Source: CAILZL01 sp035548495 (lineage in GTDB: Bacteria; Pseudomonadota; Gammaproteobacteria; Steroidobacterales; Steroidobacteraceae). From it: a DNA stretch of 64,000 nt. The DNA is taken from assembly GCA_035548495.1 (NCBI GenBank), contig DASZSV010000053.1:12097-76096 (forward strand), written 5' to 3'. Below are positions 9,148 to 17,124 of this stretch, piece by piece. Below the pieces are notes generated by a model. The model saw only the letters and a program-made list of their open reading frames with translations, had not been told where the DNA came from and searched no databases. Made by a program: the position numbers and the translations under genes. Positions within the stretch are counted from its first letter, which is position 1. Every line of letters begins with the position of its first letter.

Positions 9148-9241
9148 GAAGAACTCCTCCGGAAAAGTTCGACGGATGCATTTGAATTAAACCTCTGATT
9201 GCCCGTCGCCAATCCGAGGTATAACAGTGAGATCACAAGGG

Positions 9242-9257
9242 TGCAGGAAGCATGCCA
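9242..9257 (-). promoter_or_regulatory. Sigma-54 promoter of glnA
   Basis: On the minus strand TGGCATGCTTCCTGCA matches the consensus TGGCAC-G-N4-TTGCA, with the GG and GC pairs at exact -24/-12 spacing. Transcription would start about 10-12 bp downstream, leaving an 80-nt leader before the glnA ATG. Confidence 0.8.
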
Positions 9258-9320
9258 GCGCACTGCGGTTGCGCAATCGCTTGTGTTTGCTTGCCTCGCC
9301 GTTGGGATTAGTGGAATGGT

Positions 9321-9337
9321 AGCACCATCCCGGCGCA
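9321..9337 (-). promoter_or_regulatory. Probable NtrC binding site upstream of glnA
   Basis: On the minus strand TGCGCCGGGATGGTGCT fits the 17-bp NtrC consensus TGCACC-N4-TGGTGCA with two deviations. Its centre lies about 98 bp upstream of the predicted start point, a normal enhancer position. A weaker dyad at 9259-9275 abuts the -24 box. Confidence 0.6.
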
Positions 9338-9469
9338 CAGATGAGCACAACTCGCACCACCGACGAACAATTTCATTCAATCAGGATGCAACAACACGAT
9401 AATTGGGCCCTCTCAGCTATACTTCCCGCTTTGCATTCGAGCACCGCTTCGAGAGATGGCTTTAGTTCC

Positions 9470-10423
9470 ATGACCGCCCACACACGAACACCCCCAAGTT
9501 TTCAGGACCTGATTCTTGCCCTGCAAGGCTATTGGGCAGCGCGTGGCTGTGCCATTTTGCAGCCCTACGATATGGAAGTCGGTGCGGGCACCAGCCATAC
9601 CGCCACCTTCCTGCGTGCCATCGGACCGGAGCCCTGGAAAGCTGCGTACGTGCAACCCAGCCGTCGTCCCAAGGACGGCCGCTATGGTGAAAATCCCAAT
9701 CGCTTGCAGCATTACTATCAATTCCAGGTGGTGTTGAAGCCCGCACCCGCCGACATTCTTGACATGTATCTGGGCTCGCTTGAAGCCGTGGGCTTTGATC
9801 TCAAGACCAACGACATTCGCTTTGTGGAAGACGATTGGGAAAATCCCACGCTGGGCGCATGGGGACTGGGCTGGGAAGTGTGGTTGAACGGCATGGAGGT
9901 CACGCAGTTCACTTACTTTCAGCAAGTGGGCGGCATCGACTGCAAGCCCATCACCGGTGAAATCACTTACGGACTGGAACGTCTCGCCATGTACCTGCAG
10001 GGTGTGAACAATGTATTCGATCTGGTCTATACCCCGGGTCTGAAGTACGGTGATGTGTTCCATCAGAACGAAGTAGAACAAAGTGCCTACAACTTCACCC
10101 ACAGCGATGGTGAATTTCTTTTCAATGCCTTTTCCGCGCATGAAAAACAGGCGAAGTATTTGATGGAACAGCAACTGGCGTTGCCTGCCTATGAGCAGGT
10201 ATTGAAAGCCGCACACACTTTCAATTTGCTGGATGCACGTGGTTCCATCAGTGTGACCGAACGCGCTGCGTATATCGGCCGCATTCGCAATCTCGCCCGC
10301 AGTGTTGCACAAAGCTATCTCGACAGCCGCGCAAGATTGGGCTTTCCAATGGCGCCACGTGAGTGGGCGGATGAAGTGCTGGCAAAACTTGAAAAGCCTG
10401 TCGCGAATAACACGGCCGCCTGA
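9470..10423 (+). CDS. glyQ: Glycyl-tRNA synthetase alpha subunit
   Basis: Class II catalytic subunit of the alpha2beta2 enzyme that charges tRNA-Gly. Characteristic blocks are FQDLILALQGYWAARGCAILQPYDMEVGAGTSHTATFLR and the motif-2 region QPSRRPKDGRYGENPNRLQHYYQFQV. At 317 aa it is close to the usual 300. The ATG at 9470 (MTAHTRTP) fits the family start; the frame is open back to 9341. glyS starts 4 bp after the stop. The protein looks normal throughout, unlike glyS. Confidence 0.97.
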   Translation: MTAHTRTPPSFQDLILALQGYWAARGCAILQPYDMEVGAGTSHTATFLRAIGPEPWKAAYVQPSRRPKDGRYGENPNRLQHYYQFQVVLKPAPADILDMYLGSLEAVGFDLKTNDIRFVEDDWENPTLGAWGLGWEVWLNGMEVTQFTYFQQVGGIDCKPITGEITYGLERLAMYLQGVNNVFDLVYTPGLKYGDVFHQNEVEQSAYNFTHSDGEFLFNAFSAHEKQAKYLMEQQLALPAYEQVLKAAHTFNLLDARGSISVTERAAYIGRIRNLARSVAQSYLDSRARLGFPMAPREWADEVLAKLEKPVANNTAA

Positions 10424-10426
10424 TTA

Positions 10427-12685
10427 ATGAATACAGACATGAGCACAAAGAATCTTCTGGTTGAACTGTTTGTTGAAGAGCTGCCGCCAAAGGCACTCAA
10501 GACATTGGGCGAAGTATTTGCTGACAATGTATATCAGTCGCTGGCCGAAAGTGATTTGATCCAACGGTCCGAAAATCTTAGCTTGGGATTTGTTCAACCG
10601 TGGGAGTGGTATGCGAGCCCAAGAAGACTGTCTGTGTTAGTACGAGATGTCTTATCAGTAGCCCCAAGCAAAAACGTAGTTCATAAGGTTATGCCGGTGT
10701 CTGTCGCACTAGATGGTAACGGCAAACCGACGTCATCTCTTACAAAGAGAATAATGAGCTTTGATATCGGTCTATCCTCAATTGGTTGGGCTGTTATGGA
10801 GAAAGACGAAAATGGTACCAAGCTCGTTGACACAGGTGTGCGACCGTTCGGAGAAGATTCAACAAATGTCAACCCTTCTATAAGCGCCAGACTGTTTAAG
10901 AATCTCGATGGAAAAACCGAGTCTCTTTATCTTGAGCGGCAAACCGAGGGTCGTACTTTATCAGCGGCCCTACAAAAAGCTATTAAAGAAAGCCTAGCTA
11001 AACTCCCCATCCCCAAGGTGATGAGTTATCAATTGGCAGACGGCTGGACGACAGTCAACTTTGTACGTCCTGCGCATGGACTCGTTGCCTTACATGGCGC
11101 CGATGTGGTTCCAGTGAGCATATTGGGATTGCAGTCAAGTAACGTAACGCATGGACATCGTTTTGAAGCAAAAAACAGCAGCATCACGATCAACAACGCA
11201 GACAGTTATGAATCGCAGCTTGCTGCAGAAGGTGCAGTCATCGCCAGTTTTGCTGCGCGACGTGCAAGCATTGTTGAACAATTGCGTGCCATTGCAGACA
11301 AGGAAGAACTGAAAACCATTGAAGATGATGCATTGCTCGACGAAGTCACTGCTCTGGTGGAACGCCCCAATGTGCTGATGTGCAAGTTCGAGGAAGAATT
11401 TCTGCAGGTACCACCGGAATGCCTGATTCTCACCATGAAGGCGAATCAGAAATATTTTCCGCTGCTGGACAAGTCGGGCAAGCTCACCAATAAATTTCTG
11501 ATCGTCAGCAACATCTGTCCTGCTGATCCCAGTCGAGTGATCGAAGGCAACGAACGTGTGGTGCGTCCGCGTCTGGCCGATGCGAAGTTCTTTTTTGAAC
11601 AGGACCGCAAAAAGCCGCTGGATTCGCACATCGACGGACTGCGGAAAGTTGTGTATCACAACAAGCTGGGCTCGACGTTCGACAAAGTAACGCGCATCAA
11701 GCAACTGGCTGCGCAGATATATCCGCAATTACCGGCGAATCCGGCAACATCATTGGCGCTGGTTGAACAAGCTGCATTGCTGTGCAAGTGTGATTTGCTG
11801 ACCTCAATGGTGGGCGAATTCCCTGAATTGCAGGGCATCATGGGTCGTTACTATGCGCTGGCCGACGGCAAGAGCGCAGAATTGGCCGACGCCATGAGCG
11901 AACACTATCTGCCACGCGGCGCCGGTGATGACTTGCCGAAGACAACCACCGGTATGGCGCTGGCGCTGGCCGACAAACTGGATACTATCGTCGGTGTATT
12001 TGCCATTGATCAAAAGCCCACCGGCGCCAAAGATCCTTTCGGCTTGCGGCGTGCAGCCATTGGCGTGTTGCGCATCATCATAGAAAACAGGCTCAACATT
12101 GATCTGCTGAAACTCATCAACTTCGCGGTTTCGATCCAGCCGGTGAAGGCCGCAAACGATACCGTTGCCGAAGTGTATGAATACAGCATGGAACGCCTGC
12201 GCGGTTATTACCTTGAAGGCAATGCGCTTGATGTCACCACCGAAATGTTTGATGCAGTGCTGGCCAATCGTCCCGCATCACCTTTGGACTTTGATCAACG
12301 CCTGCGTGCATTGCATAGTTTCTTGAAACTGAGTGACGCACAAAGCCTTGCTGCCGCCAACAAGCGCATCAGCAACATCCTGAAGAAAGTGGATGGTGCG
12401 ATTGGTGGCGAAGTGGAAAAGAAGTTGCTGGAGGAGGCGGCTGAGAAAGATCTCTACAAGGAATTGCAAAGCGCAGAAACCGATGCCACGCCCATGTTTG
12501 CCGCACGCAATTATCAGGATGCATTGACGCGGCTTGCCCTATTGCGCCCCGCTGTTGATAAATTCTTCGATGGCGTCATGGTGATGTCAGATGATGTAAA
12601 GGTGCGCAACAATCGTCTTGCACTACTGGCACGCTTGCGCAACGTCTTTCTGCAAGTCGCCGATCTGTCCCGATTGCCGGGATAA
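10427..12685 (+). CDS. glyS: Glycyl-tRNA synthetase beta subunit with a foreign Cas9-like RuvC-I insert
   Basis: The beta subunit is needed for tRNA recognition. Residues 1-45 and from about 200 onward are ordinary GlyS (LLVELFVEELPPKALK, KVMSYQLADGWTTVNFVRPAHG, ECLILTMKANQKYFPLLD, GNERVVRPRLADAKFFFEQD, KDPFGLRR). In between, the protein carries an extra block of about 29 residues (roughly 113-141, nt 10763-10849). With the preceding KRIMSF it reads FDIGLSSIGWAV, then KLVDTGVRPF, which is the N-terminal RuvC-I signature of type II-C Cas9. Codon use over about 10560-11030 differs sharply from both flanks (AGA, CTA, TTA, CGA and ATA are frequent). The frame is intact at 752 aa, longer than the usual 690-720. 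GTG/ATG alternatives at the start: ATG 10427 or ATG 10439. Confidence 0.93.
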   Translation: MNTDMSTKNLLVELFVEELPPKALKTLGEVFADNVYQSLAESDLIQRSENLSLGFVQPWEWYASPRRLSVLVRDVLSVAPSKNVVHKVMPVSVALDGNGKPTSSLTKRIMSFDIGLSSIGWAVMEKDENGTKLVDTGVRPFGEDSTNVNPSISARLFKNLDGKTESLYLERQTEGRTLSAALQKAIKESLAKLPIPKVMSYQLADGWTTVNFVRPAHGLVALHGADVVPVSILGLQSSNVTHGHRFEAKNSSITINNADSYESQLAAEGAVIASFAARRASIVEQLRAIADKEELKTIEDDALLDEVTALVERPNVLMCKFEEEFLQVPPECLILTMKANQKYFPLLDKSGKLTNKFLIVSNICPADPSRVIEGNERVVRPRLADAKFFFEQDRKKPLDSHIDGLRKVVYHNKLGSTFDKVTRIKQLAAQIYPQLPANPATSLALVEQAALLCKCDLLTSMVGEFPELQGIMGRYYALADGKSAELADAMSEHYLPRGAGDDLPKTTTGMALALADKLDTIVGVFAIDQKPTGAKDPFGLRRAAIGVLRIIIENRLNIDLLKLINFAVSIQPVKAANDTVAEVYEYSMERLRGYYLEGNALDVTTEMFDAVLANRPASPLDFDQRLRALHSFLKLSDAQSLAAANKRISNILKKVDGAIGGEVEKKLLEEAAEKDLYKELQSAETDATPMFAARNYQDALTRLALLRPAVDKFFDGVMVMSDDVKVRNNRLALLARLRNVFLQVADLSRLPG
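10763..10849 (+). other. In-frame segment with Cas9-type RuvC-I motif inside glyS
   Basis: The sequence encodes DIGLSSIGWAV followed by a charged turn and LVDTGVRPF. Removing it leaves KRIMSF joined to GEDSTNV, which lines up with the KKLAALGFSNV-type stretch of normal GlyS proteins as I know them. The Cas9 bridge-helix arginines, HNH, RuvC-II/III and PAM-interacting domains are all absent. The catalytic-type Asp (D113) is present but alone it cannot form a nuclease. It is an insert of unknown origin, with artefact or synthetic infill a real possibility. Confidence 0.75.
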
Positions 12686-12702
12686 AGGATTTCATTCGCC
12701 TC

Positions 12703-13416
12703 ATGCAGTTCCTGCGCTCCATCCTCTTCACGACAGTTTTCTTTGCAGTCACCGCAATATATGGTGTCATTGAATTGTGCATTGGCGTGTGGCTTCCCTA
12801 CGATGGACGCTGGGCGATTGCGCGCAGCTGGGCATGGCTCAATCTGACCTTACTCAAATTGATCTGCAATCTGCGTTTCGAAGTTGAGGGAACCGAGAAT
12901 ATCCCTGCTGAACCCGGCATTGCGCTGTGGAAACATTCTTCCACCTGGGAAACCATTGCGCAGGCCTGGATACTTCCCAAACAGGTATGGGTCTTCAAAC
13001 GAGAACTGTTGTGGATTCCCATCGTCGGCTGGGCATTGCGATTGATGCAACCCATTGCGATCAATCGTTCCGGTGGCGGCAATGCCTTGCGACAAGTTGT
13101 TACGCAAGGCAAGGAACGCATGGCATCGGGCTGCTGGATTGTTATTTTTCCGGAAGGCACCCGCATGAAAGTGGGCGAGACAAGACGGTATGGATTGAGC
13201 GGTGCAGTACTGGCGGTTGAAACCGGCAGAAAAATAATTCCTATTGCGCACACTGCGGGCTACTTCTGGCCACGTCGTGGCTGGCTGAAAAAACCTGGCG
13301 TGATTAAAGTTGTTGTTGGTAAACCTGTTGAAGCTGCGGGTCGTCAGCCACAGGAGATCAACAACGAAATTCAGGCATGGATGGAAAAGACCGTGAGTGA
13401 GAAAGCTCCTGGTTAA
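12703..13416 (+). CDS. plsC: 1-acyl-sn-glycerol-3-phosphate acyltransferase (PlsC family)
   Basis: Acylates lysophosphatidate to phosphatidate in the inner membrane. An N-terminal hydrophobic segment (ILFTTVFFAVTAIYGVIELCIGVW) is followed by the acyltransferase block KHSSTWET, a variant of the HX4D box in which the acidic residue is Glu (HSSTWE). PIAINRSGGGNALRQV and IFPEGTRM come next. Length 237 aa is usual. It starts 17 bp after glyS. In several beta- and gammaproteobacteria plsC follows glyS, often with gmhB between, which is missing here. Confidence 0.9.
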   Translation: MQFLRSILFTTVFFAVTAIYGVIELCIGVWLPYDGRWAIARSWAWLNLTLLKLICNLRFEVEGTENIPAEPGIALWKHSSTWETIAQAWILPKQVWVFKRELLWIPIVGWALRLMQPIAINRSGGGNALRQVVTQGKERMASGCWIVIFPEGTRMKVGETRRYGLSGAVLAVETGRKIIPIAHTAGYFWPRRGWLKKPGVIKVVVGKPVEAAGRQPQEINNEIQAWMEKTVSEKAPG

Positions 13417-13443
13417 GCTCTCTTGCATTTGATTGTCGGCAAA

Positions 13444-14574
13444 CTATACAGCTTGCCGGATCAATCCTGACAGAATTTGCAGCCCCCGCCTTGCTTCCTC
13501 TGCACTGGCATGACTGAAGTTCAATCGCAATGTGCCGCTGGCTTCAACAGGTTCGGGATAGAAAGGCTCACCCGGCATGAAGGCTACATCTTGCTCGATG
13601 GCCAATGGCAGTAGCTGACGTGTATCAATTTTCCTTTTCAGCGTAAGCCAGAAGAACAATCCGCCACTGGGCGTTTGCCAGGTTGCAAGATCACCGAAGT
13701 ATTGATGAAGCAATTTATCGAAGTGATCGCGCTTCGCCTTGTAGATTGCCGCGAGTTTGCTGAGCTGTTGTTTACGATCTGGGTTCTCAAGATACTGCAA
13801 TGCCCACCACTGACTGATGCGATTGCTGTGCAGATCAGCGGCCTGCTTGAGTCTTACCAATGGCGTAATCAAATCTTTTGAAGCAGCGAGAAAACCCAGG
13901 CGAATTCCCGGCGCAAATGATTTTGAAAAGGAACTTTGATATATCCACGCACTCCGCCTGAGCAACGAGCACACTGGTTTGCGATCACAGGCGTCATAGA
14001 ACAGATCACGATAAGGATCATCTTCAAACAAGGGCACATTTGCCTGATCGCAGGCTTCGGCCAACGCTTGACGTTGCGATGTCGAATAACAATGCCCAGT
14101 TGGATTCTGGAACGTGGGTATTGCATACACCAAGGCGGGCAACATTTCAGCAAACATGTCCACGCGCAAGGCATCGACATCAAATGGCAACATCATTGCA
14201 CCAAAGAACCGGAATACTTGCAGTGCAGCCAGATAGGTGGGTGATTCCACCGCCACCGGCGTATCACGATCAACAAACAATTTGGCGATGAGGTCAATAC
14301 CTTGTTGTGAGCCGGAAAGGATCAACACCTGATCAGCACCGCATTGCAGTCCCAGCAAACGCAGTTCCTGTGCGACACGTTCACGCAGAGCCGGCTCTCC
14401 TTCGCTGGCGCCGTACTGCAAAACATCACGGGGAATATTGGCGTCCAGTTGCGCAAAAGTTTCCGGCGCAGGCAGGCCGCCGGCAAACGAGATCATGCCG
14501 GGACGGGAGATAACCGAGAGAATCTCGCGAATGGGTGAAGGCTGCAAATCGGCTACGCGTGAGGAAAGGCGCAT
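13444..14574 (-). CDS. PLP-dependent aminotransferase, class I/II (2-aminoadipate/LysN-like)
   Basis: A 376-aa fold-type I aminotransferase. FAGGLPAPETF and LQYGASEGEPALRERVA are typical of the MocR-like/LysN branch. PTFQNPTGHCYS, EDDPYRDLFYD and the PLP lysine in SSFSKSFAPGIRLGFLAA follow in order. There is no GntR HTH domain, so it is a stand-alone enzyme. The substrate cannot be read from sequence. It is divergent from a MarR regulator with two shared operator-like palindromes, so it is probably the regulated target. Confidence 0.88.
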   Translation of the reverse strand: MRLSSRVADLQPSPIREILSVISRPGMISFAGGLPAPETFAQLDANIPRDVLQYGASEGEPALRERVAQELRLLGLQCGADQVLILSGSQQGIDLIAKLFVDRDTPVAVESPTYLAALQVFRFFGAMMLPFDVDALRVDMFAEMLPALVYAIPTFQNPTGHCYSTSQRQALAEACDQANVPLFEDDPYRDLFYDACDRKPVCSLLRRSAWIYQSSFSKSFAPGIRLGFLAASKDLITPLVRLKQAADLHSNRISQWWALQYLENPDRKQQLSKLAAIYKAKRDHFDKLLHQYFGDLATWQTPSGGLFFWLTLKRKIDTRQLLPLAIEQDVAFMPGEPFYPEPVEASGTLRLNFSHASAEEARRGLQILSGLIRQAV

Positions 14575-14594
14575 GGCAGAAGTCCGGAATATAT

Positions 14595-14609
14595 GTCAAT
14601 ATTATTGAC
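14595..14609. promoter_or_regulatory. Operator-like palindrome 1, aminotransferase/marR spacer
   Basis: GTCAATATTATTGAC is a perfect odd palindrome located 21 bp upstream of the aminotransferase start. It has the same GTCAA half-site and the same 15-bp length as the second site 48 bp away. Confidence 0.65.
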
Positions 14610-14642
14610 CTATCGACATGCTAAGCCTCGTAAGGCTAAAGT

Positions 14643-14657
14643 GTCAACATGGTTGAC
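14643..14657. promoter_or_regulatory. Operator-like palindrome 2, overlapping the marR start codon
   Basis: GTCAACATGGTTGAC is a perfect odd palindrome whose central ATG is the start codon of the MarR gene. It matches palindrome 1 in half-site and length, which fits autorepression by the MarR dimer. Confidence 0.65.
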
Positions 14658-15089
14658 CAAAAACGTGAAGCGCAACTGCGCGATGCCATCGAGCAGTTCT
14701 ATTTTGCCTATCGGGCTTTCACCGCCCAGCCGGACCGCATTCTTGAGCAGCGCGGTCTGGGACGCATGCACCACCGCATCCTGTACTTTGTCGGCCGCAA
14801 TTCCGGTTTGTCGGTGAATGAACTGCTGGCCATCCTCGGTATCAGCAAGCAGGCGCTGAATGCGCCACTGCGTCAGTTGATTGAAATGAAGCTGATCACC
14901 ACACAGGTGGCATCGCACGACAAACGCGTAAAGAAGTTGATGCTGACAGACAGCGGCAGAAAACTGGAAACACAACTGACGCAAACCCAAATGAAGCATC
15001 TGGGTGAGGTATTCGATGAGCATGGTCCAAAAGCTGAACGCGCGTGGCTGGCGTTGATGAAGGCCATGCCAGTGTTGCGGGAGAAGTGA
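14649..15089 (+). CDS. MarR-family transcriptional regulator
   Basis: A 146-aa winged-helix dimeric regulator. The HTH is LSVNELLAILGISKQALNAPLRQLIEMKLI, followed by the wing ASHDKRVKKLMLTDSGRKLE. The dimerisation helices lie at both ends. It is divergent from the aminotransferase gene, with the operator-like palindromes in and before its start. The ligand is unknown. Confidence 0.9.
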   Translation: MVDQKREAQLRDAIEQFYFAYRAFTAQPDRILEQRGLGRMHHRILYFVGRNSGLSVNELLAILGISKQALNAPLRQLIEMKLITTQVASHDKRVKKLMLTDSGRKLETQLTQTQMKHLGEVFDEHGPKAERAWLALMKAMPVLREK

Positions 15090-15174
15090 CAACACGCGCG
15101 AAGGATTCACGCTTGCAATCAGCCGCTCATTGCTGTGGATGATTCAACCAGCAGTGCCGTGCCCTAAATGCAAA

Positions 15175-15203
15175 GCGCCCATGCTCAAAGTGAACATGGG
15201 CGC
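15175..15203 (-). terminator. Rho-independent-type terminator of the TonB-like gene
   Basis: GCGCCCATG (15175-15183) and CATGGGCGC (15195-15203) form a perfect 9-bp stem with an 11-nt loop. On the minus strand it is followed by a T-rich tract (TTTGCATTT), 28 bp beyond the stop at 15231. It lies between convergent genes and may serve both. Confidence 0.7.
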
Positions 15204-15230
15204 AGTTGCCAAGGGTTCTTATGACGGTGA

Positions 15231-16931
15231 TCAGTTGTCAAACTTGAGCTTGATCTTTTGATCAGTCAGGGTGGCGGGCTTGCCATCGGCGTGCTTTGGC
15301 GGTTCATAACGCCATTGCGATACTGCCTGCATGGCGGCAGCGTCAAACATGCCTTTTGGCTGTGCCTCATCCACCTTCACGTCACCAACCAGTCCGTTCT
15401 GCTTGATGGTGTATGACACCACCACATAGCCGCTGATGCCACGACTAGCCGCTTCTTTCGGCATGGCGGGCGGCACGGTCTTGATACGCTTCGGCGGTAT
15501 CACCTGTGCGGCAGCAGCGGCAGCCGCAGCGGCGGCCGCTTCGGCTTCAGCTTTCTTGCGTGCCGCTTCTGCAGCCGCCTGTTGCTGGGCGGCGGCAATG
15601 GCGGCCTGCTGTGCAGCAGAAGGCTGTTGCTGTTTTTCAGCCGCGGCAGCACGCGTTTCCGCAGCAGTCAACGTGCGTTCCACCGCAGAAACATCGCTGC
15701 CGGCGGCGCCCATCTGGCGGGCAACGCTCAACAACGACTGCGCTTGTTCGTTCTGACCTTGCTCAGCAGCACGGCGTGCCGCTTCCACAACACGCGCATT
15801 GAGTGTGCGTTGTGCCTGCGCAATTTCAGGATCCGTGGGATCAGTCCGGCGTGCTTCGGCAATGTCGTCACGTGCATTGTTGCCGGAGGGAGAAAACAGC
15901 CTGCCCGCATCCATGTCTGTCTGGGCTTGTGCCAGCAATGAACGTACCTTCTTGCTGGTGTCCTGGGCCTGTGTCAGCTTCAACCGTTCACGTTCACGAG
16001 CAACTTGACCGTCAAGAAATTTAAGACGGGCGTTATCGGGCGACACGTCACGAGCCTGTTCAAGTATGGTCACCGCTGTTTCAAGCTGCTCCGCACTCAA
16101 CGCCGCTTCGGCCTTTTCCAGCAATTTGTTTGCAACATTGTCGATACCTGCCTTGGCCCGCGCGTTCTTGGGATCAATGGTCAGGGCACTGCGATAAAGA
16201 TCGAGTGCGCTATCGCCGGGCGGTTCGAGCAGTTTGCCATCAGCCAGCGCTTTGTCTGCAAGTGCCAGTTCTTTTGCTGCAGGACTTTCATTGGCAACAA
16301 CCGGCATGGACTGCGGCGATTCGTTGCCCATATGCGAAATGCCGTAAAAAATTCCGCCAACGATCACTACCAGTGCTGCACCCAAACCGATATAGGCAGG
16401 CAGGTAGCTCTTGCGTGCTTCACCACCGTCATCGGATGCATTGGCTTCACGCCGGTCGGCATGCATACCCAGATCATGATGCTGGCTGATTGCTGCATCT
16501 ATGGTCATCTTGGTTTGCACCTGCGACAGCGGCGTGATCAGGAAACGGAATACCTGTCCGGTTGCGACCAGCTTCATCATCGCCGAGTTCTCGTCGCTTT
16601 TGCACGCCACCACCACAGCAAGATTGGGCAGCTCCTGCATCATCTGTGCAATGGTGCCGGACACGTCCTTGCAGCTCATCGTGTCGATCAACACCACACC
16701 GGGACGCACTGCATAAATCTGCTGCATGGCTGCATCCACTGAGGCAGCTTCCACAACATGTGCATTGCTTGGAACTGATCGGCCCACTGTGTCAATAACG
16801 CTGGGATTGGCACTCAATACGACAATCGTGGTTGGCGCGGGCGCGGCCTGCTTGTTACGGAAAGTGGTCGATTCTTTGCCAGATTCGTTGTTCATATGTT
16901 GATCGTTTCTGAAGGGATTTGAAGTAGCCAT
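15231..16931 (-). CDS. Receiver-like / transmembrane / TPR-like / TonB C-terminal fusion protein
   Basis: A 566-aa inner-membrane protein with an unusual domain order. An N-terminal receiver-like domain (TIVVLSANPSVIDTVG, VVLIDTMSC) comes first. A transmembrane helix (YIGLGAALVVIVGGIFYGI) follows near residue 190. Then come helical TPR-like repeats with the spaced motifs LYRSALTIDPKNARAKAGID and AQAQTDMDAGRLFSPSGNNA, and a long Ala/Gln/Lys-rich coil. The C-terminus is a TonB domain (PPAMPKEAASRGISGYVVVSYTI). The ATG at 16931 has AGGGA upstream. It probably couples inner-membrane energy or a signal to an outer-membrane or periplasmic partner. It is divergent from an HD-GYP gene. Confidence 0.85.
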   Translation of the reverse strand: MATSNPFRNDQHMNNESGKESTTFRNKQAAPAPTTIVVLSANPSVIDTVGRSVPSNAHVVEAASVDAAMQQIYAVRPGVVLIDTMSCKDVSGTIAQMMQELPNLAVVVACKSDENSAMMKLVATGQVFRFLITPLSQVQTKMTIDAAISQHHDLGMHADRREANASDDGGEARKSYLPAYIGLGAALVVIVGGIFYGISHMGNESPQSMPVVANESPAAKELALADKALADGKLLEPPGDSALDLYRSALTIDPKNARAKAGIDNVANKLLEKAEAALSAEQLETAVTILEQARDVSPDNARLKFLDGQVARERERLKLTQAQDTSKKVRSLLAQAQTDMDAGRLFSPSGNNARDDIAEARRTDPTDPEIAQAQRTLNARVVEAARRAAEQGQNEQAQSLLSVARQMGAAGSDVSAVERTLTAAETRAAAAEKQQQPSAAQQAAIAAAQQQAAAEAARKKAEAEAAAAAAAAAAAQVIPPKRIKTVPPAMPKEAASRGISGYVVVSYTIKQNGLVGDVKVDEAQPKGMFDAAAMQAVSQWRYEPPKHADGKPATLTDQKIKLKFDN

Positions 16932-17124
16932 CGTGTCGGGTTCCCTGCGATGTAACAATGGCGGCTCATGGTACCCTCATGGTGGGGCAACTCTGCGACA
17001 AATGTCCAAGTTCTATGCGAGGTTACGTGAACTGTCCCGCAAAAATGAGCTTAAGCATCAGGGTATGGTTGGGTCAGCGGTACTGATCGTAGTATCAATG
17101 CCAAAACCATTTAATGAGGCCGCT

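Noticed and set aside
10427..12685. A complete or functional Cas9 at the glyS locus
   Set aside because: Only the RuvC-I motif of about 29 residues is present. HNH, RuvC-II/III, the Arg-rich bridge helix, cas1/cas2, tracrRNA and a repeat array are all missing from the window, and the rest of the protein is GlyS.
15436..15941. Ala- and Arg-rich plus-strand frames opposite the TonB-like gene
   Set aside because: They are the complement of its Ala/Gln-rich coil; no start signals and no domain.
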